From Megalonaias nervosa (Eukaryota; Mollusca; Bivalvia; Unionida; Unionidae), in NCBI GenBank assembly GCA_016617855.1, contig JAECUM010001157.1:62001-126000 (forward strand): a stretch of 64,000 bases of DNA, given 5' to 3'. Positions 56,401 to 62,400 of the stretch are shown one piece after another. The position numbers and the translations under genes are program-made. The notes beneath the pieces were generated by a model that searched no databases, was not told the DNA's origin, and saw nothing but the letters and a program-made list of their open reading frames with translations. Positions within the stretch are counted from its first letter, which is position 1, and every line of letters starts with the position of its first letter.

Positions 56401-59400
56401 CAATAAATATCGGCAACACCAACATTAAATTCACACAGTACTCTCTCATTGCACCAACATGTCATGAACATGTGCAAGGCTGCATATCTTGAACTGAGAC
56501 GCATCAGCTCCATTCGCAAGTATCTTTCAGTTGATGCCACTAAAACACTTGTGTGTTCCTTAGTACTTTCAAGACTGGACTATTGTAACTCAATTCTGTC
56601 TGGTTTGTCTCAACATCTACTCCAGAAACTTCAAAAAGTTCAAAACAGAGCTTCTCGGATCATCCTTAGAGTACCACGATCAGAGCACACCTCTCCCCTG
56701 CTCTCTACCCTACACTGGCTATCCATACAATCCAGAATTAAACACAAAATTTGTTCTCTGTGCTACGTTTCACTGACGGGCTCCAGTCCAACATACCTAT
56801 CTGACCTCACCCATGTGTACACACCTGCAAGATACTTACGCTCCTCTTCTGACACTCGTATTCTCATTATTCCCACTATGAAAATGAAATCATACGGACA
56901 ATGCTCTTTTGCATACCAGGGCCCAGCAATGTGGAATGAATTGCCCACTGCACTTAGACACAAAGACAGTGATCTCATTCAAGAGCACTCTTAAAACTCA
57001 CCTATTTCAACTACAAGAACAGACTTAAAGACCTAATAATGTATCCTTATAATGTATCCTTACCTTAAATATTTAGAGCATGTTTTCTGTTTCTAATTTC
57101 GTGGTGTTTGTTTTTATTTTTGTAATCATATCATTATATATGTTTTTTTTTAAGTGTTGTCAAATGTTGTAAAGCACTTAGAGCTTCTAAAGATTAGACG
57201 CTATACAAAGTCCTCATTATTATTATTATTATTATTTATTATTAAACCAGATAATACATTCCAAATGTGTACAGACTATAAAAATGTAAATGCTGTCACC
57301 AAGAGAGACTATTTTCCAATGCAAAGAATAGATGACCACATTGACAAAATTGGAATTCAAAATATGTCACCAAGTTTGACCTTCAAATGGGATTTTGGCA
57401 AATTCAATTCACGGATAGAGGAAATGAAATGTCAGCATTTACAACTGCAGATGGATGGATTTTATCAGTATAAAGTTGTACCATCTGGTATGAAAAATTC
57501 TCAGTCTACATTCCAGTGTTTAATGAACATGATAATATTTGGTCAAGATAGCTGTTATGTTTACATCAAAGACATCATCATCTGTCATGATACAGGGAAA
57601 GATCACTTATAAACTATAAGGAAATTCTTTGGTCAATGCAGTGATGCAAATCTGACATTTGAGGTACAAGTGAGTCTTGCTATCTTTGTTTTACACTTTT
57701 AGTACATTCTGGAACATGGTTAAGTGAAACCTATAGGAGTTGTTGTTGTTATTGTTGTTGTGGGGCTTAACGCCATTTTTCAGCACACGATAGGCTATAC
57801 ATGGCGGCCAGTATTAATGGTGGAGGAAGAAACCGGGAAATCCACGGAAAGAACCACCGACCCACGAGAAGCTACTGGCAAGCTTTCTCACATATCCACA
57901 TTCGCCGAATCTTAGACTCGAACCCACGCAGACAGAGGTGAGATGGCAGTGTTCCGTAACGGAGAGCGCTTTAGACCACTCGGCCACTCGGGGCCCCCCC
58001 CCCATAGGAGTTAAAGTGAAGGCTATCTCTGAGTTCCCAGTCATAAATCTTTGGCATTAATACTGACTTTGCAACAATCTGAAGTGTGTGTTAGTTCAGT
58101 TACTTCTCAGATTATTATTACTTAGTGATCATAACCCTTTTACTTGCAATAATAAAATAAAAATACAAAAATCAGAAACTGTTGTGATGTCTGATGCTGC
58201 TGCAGTACAATACTCACATTAGACACATTGAAGGAAAAGATTATCTGATTTATAGACACACTTTCACATGTACAGAGGTAGTATATTGTTTTGTTTATGA
58301 ATATTTTGTCATTCATAAGACAATATTGGTAGATAAGTTTAATAGCACGTATTAATAATATCATATGTACATTTCACTGAGATGTAAAAGAAAGTTTTAT
58401 TATATAAATCTTTCATTTTCTTTAGGAGGGGAGGTGTTATGTACATGTATATCTATACTGTGTGCTTAATTTTTGTCTGTAATTGAGGTCTGGAGTTTTT
58501 GCCTATCTGACTTTTGTCACAACTGAAAGAAGTAAGCAACATTTTTACTTTTGAATCTGAGTTCAAGTCCTGGCCTTATTTACGAGTTTGTGGCTTTTTC
58601 AGTTGGAAATCTATTGCATTATCGATTAAGTGGGTATCTGTATATATTGGGGTCTTGGTAAATAATTATTCATTCCCGTTTCATATCAGTCTTTGAGAAT
58701 CTATGATCAGAAATTGTAGTTGTGTTCAGATATAATCGGAGATGAATTATTTATTTAAATTTTGCACTAGAATGACAAAGTGCTCATTGAAGTTTTGGAC
58801 TAAAATACTAATTCAGGGTTATTTAGAATTCATTCAAAGACATGTTGGATTTTTCAATCCCAGCCCTGGTTTGCTGCCTTAATGTGCTCTTGGAAACTGC
58901 ACTTTGCTCTCACTTCCTGTGCATTATATATCAAATAATGTTTTAAAAGTGCAATTAAAACCAACAAATACATGAAAATAACTACTTTATAAAAAAGTAT
59001 GGAGCTGGATAAAGTTTCCTAAAAATATTTATATGGGTTAACAAGGGTCAGCCTTAATAAAGACACTGACTTCTATTATCCGTGTTCCGTCTTTGAACCT
59101 TAAGGGTATGAATGTAAACATGTTAGTAAATGTGAAGTCAAGGTATTTATTAGGCTAAATTACATCACAGTATCTTTATTAGTTTAAAAGTGACACCTTT
59201 TCATGGACAGTAACATTGATTTACATTTCCCCAAGTATTATCTTGAGGCATGTGTATAAGGATACTTTAACCAGTTCATAATTACATGGTGTTTTACATA
59301 CCATATCCTCACACACATGCCTCAAGATCATACTTGGCAAAATGTAAATCAATATCACTATTCTAGTTATGAACTGGTTAAAGTTCCATAAAACTCAGTT

Positions 59401-62400
59401 ACAAGTCTCAGTTATATTTCTCTGAAGTGACCTTCACCTTCAGGCAGGGGCCATGCCTATGGTACGTGACAGTACATATAAAATCTATGTAACTAAGGTA
59501 GTCTTAAATTTATACTATAAACAATTATAGAAACCACAGACCTGTATTTTCACCTGACATGACCTTGACCTTAAGGAAGTGGGCATGGCTATGGTAAGCA
59601 ACACAACCTACAACTAATAAATAATTGGCCAAAGCTTTACTAAAATATCTTTAGTAGTTCAAGTGTTATCCTAAAATAAGGACAGAGAGAATTTTATTTC
59701 CCCCTGCTGTGACCTTGACCCTGGGGCATGGGGTATAGCTATGGTAGGCAACACTGTCCAGTCATGATATGTACCTGAGCAAGGTTACATTAACATATTC
59801 ATTGGTTGAAAATATATAGTCTGGAAAAGGTTAAAAGTTGCAAATTGCATTGTCCCTTGTCATGACCATTGCCATGAGAAGATTAAAAATGGCAAATTAC
59901 ATTGTCTCTTGTCATGACCATATCCTAGAGGCACTGAGTGTGGTTATGGTGGTCAACACATGAACCAGTCATGATACATGCATGGGCAAACCTTAAAAAA
60001 TATATCTCCAACCTTTACAAAGTTATGGGCCAGAAAAGCAACAGAAGGACAATACTATAAAATAATACACTATACAAATTCTGTGCAGAATTAACACTTT
60101 GCTTGCTGTGTTTATTTTTGAGCTACACCTTATAATATTTATTTAGATTTGAGCATAATGCTTCTTTACCATAACTTACAGAAATCAGGAACTGGTAGCT
60201 GCCCTAATGAGTTTTCTGGTTCAACTTTCTCATATTGTATATATCAAATGTGCTAGATATGTGCAAATAATAAGAGTGTCCAATAAACAGATTTTCTTAC
60301 CTTGCATCTTTGCCAACTCTGAAGGATCTGCCTCTGTCCTCATAGGTCCAACACGTGGGAAGGGCAGACCATCTTGGGATGTAGGCAACAGGCCCCCGCT
60401 TTCTGATCCTGATGGAAGTCCAAGGTGGGGAGGGGGTGGTCTCATCATGTGAGTAGGTATACCTCCTGGAGGCCTTGGAAACCTGTGTTGGAATGGAGCC
60501 ATATTTTGAATAGAGGATGGTAAGGATCCATGTTGAGTTACCAATGATCCATCAGATGAAACTGAGGCCTGGGCAATACTGATTACTGCAGACAGTTGTG
60601 TCACATCTCCACTAGATACTGGTGCTGATCTTATAATGCCATCTGCAGACATGAAACCAGGGTGTGGCCGGGAAGTGGTTGGTGAAGGCAACAGTTGAGA
60701 TTCTCCAGGTTTCATTGGCTGATGAGGCATGGGGACCTGGCTTCGTTGCATCATGAGTGGCATCATCCCTTGTGGTCGTAACATGGACTCTGGTGCTTGT
60801 TTGCGCATCTGGTTATGCATTTGTTGAAGAGAATCGAAGGACATTTGGACCTCTGGTGAAAACTGGGGGGAGAATCGAGGACCAGCTGATGAGGAAGTAG
60901 GTGAAGTTGTTGACATGGATAAGATCCCTGGATGGAAAGAAACATTTGGCATCATTCCTGATGTTGGTGGCACTCCTGAGTGTGGGGGAGTTTGTGGTGT
61001 CATAGGAGATTGTCTCTCACTATGTGGTGTGGAACGGCTAGGTGAAGCAGGTGGCATCTGTGGACTAGTTGCAGGGTGCTGTTGCATCATGTGTGAGAGT
61101 TGTCCTGGTGATGTTTGTGCCATGCCTGGATGAGGCGGTCTTTGTGGCATCACAGAGTGCACTGATGTAGCCAAAGATTCTGATGTGGTTGGTCCTAATA
61201 TTGGTGGTCTAGCATGAGGCATCATCATTGGAACACCAGTTAAATCAGTCCTTGGACCTGCGATGATGTTCATTCTAGGACCTCCTGGAATATCCATGGG
61301 AAATCCAGGTGGATGACGCATTGTGGGCATCCCAGGATGCATCATTCCCATTCCTGGATGTCTGAGTAAACCTGGGGGCATGGGCATGCTAGCTTGTGAT
61401 GCTCCAGATTTGTGCATTCCATCCTGAGGTATGGCCTGTGGCAAGGGATAGGGCATTGGTCTAGGTCCTCTCATTCCATCCATATGTGGCATGTTCATAT
61501 GAAGATGCATCCTTTGTTGTGGCAGGAGTACGGGTCTCTCTTGCCCCATCATAGTCCTTCCTTGTGTAGATCCTCTCATATTGGCCATGGCATATGCAGC
61601 CAGATGAGGAGGAATATTGCTAGGGATACGAGGATATCTTGGTGAAGCAGGTAATGGTGGACTCTCAAGAACAGAAGTTGGAAACCTGGGTCCTTTCGCT
61701 GTGGATAGATCTGGCCTTACAGGTTGCTGAAGAGGTGGCATGCTGCCTGTAGTGGGAACAACTAATTGTATATGTTGTTCTTGTGAAGATGGCACAGAAG
61801 TAGTATGTTCTGCTGACCGTGGCCGTGTCATAGATGATTCTCCATATCCAGCTGTGGGAACAGAGGAAGTTGTTGCTAATGAGGTGGAAGAGGCAGATGT
61901 TGCTGTAACCATAGATCCTGAATGCTGATGAAGATGAAGTTGGTCTCCAGTTAAAAAAGCAGCCACTGAGGATGTTCCTGCACTGGAAGAGTGAGTCAGT
62001 ACACCTAAATGTTCATTATCATTGCTTCCACTTGCAGCTGGCAAGGAAATTTTTGGAGCAGTAGAATATGACTGTAATGGTACTGATATATCCTGAGTTA
62101 CCAATGATGCTGCTTGAGTATCAAGACCAAAGTGATGAGGTGGTCTTGAACGGTATATTCCTGATGAAGGAATAGGAGGTCCAGACTGTACATGACTAGA
62201 AGATGAAAATGGTGCAAAACTTGGTCTTGAGCCAGTGGACATAATACTAATTGTTGAAGCAGTTGGCAAGGGGGGCATTACTGGTGTTGGGATTTTTGTC
62301 AGTGATGGAAATGGAAAACTGTATCCCATGAGTGTGGTTCCATGGCTCCTGTGTCTTTCTGTTTCCATACATGCACTTTCTTCAACCTTTTCCAACTTTA

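Larger units (their letters stand above)
54420..58870 (+). mobile_element. Gmr1-like Ty3/Gypsy retrotransposon, decayed, with two nested insertions
   Basis: Order on the plus strand: truncated 5' LTR (54420-54850), integrase (54890-55520), linker and reverse transcriptase (from 55735), RNase H remnant, polypurine tract 'aggaggggagg' (58424-58434), 3' LTR from TG at 58435. Integrase lying before reverse transcriptase is the domain order of the Gmr1 group of Gypsy elements. gag and protease are missing from this copy. A LINE (55933-57243) splits the reverse transcriptase and a SINE (57742-58003) splits the region after it. Stops throughout; inactive. Confidence 0.82.

Noticed and set aside
57724..58044. 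Short open frames on both strands near 57724-58044 that also appear near 47577-47930
   Set aside because: Both are translations of the same SINE, which explains their near-identity.
60207..60452. Plus-strand frame over the end of the giant exon
   Set aside because: Antisense shadow of the KMT2C/D coding sequence.
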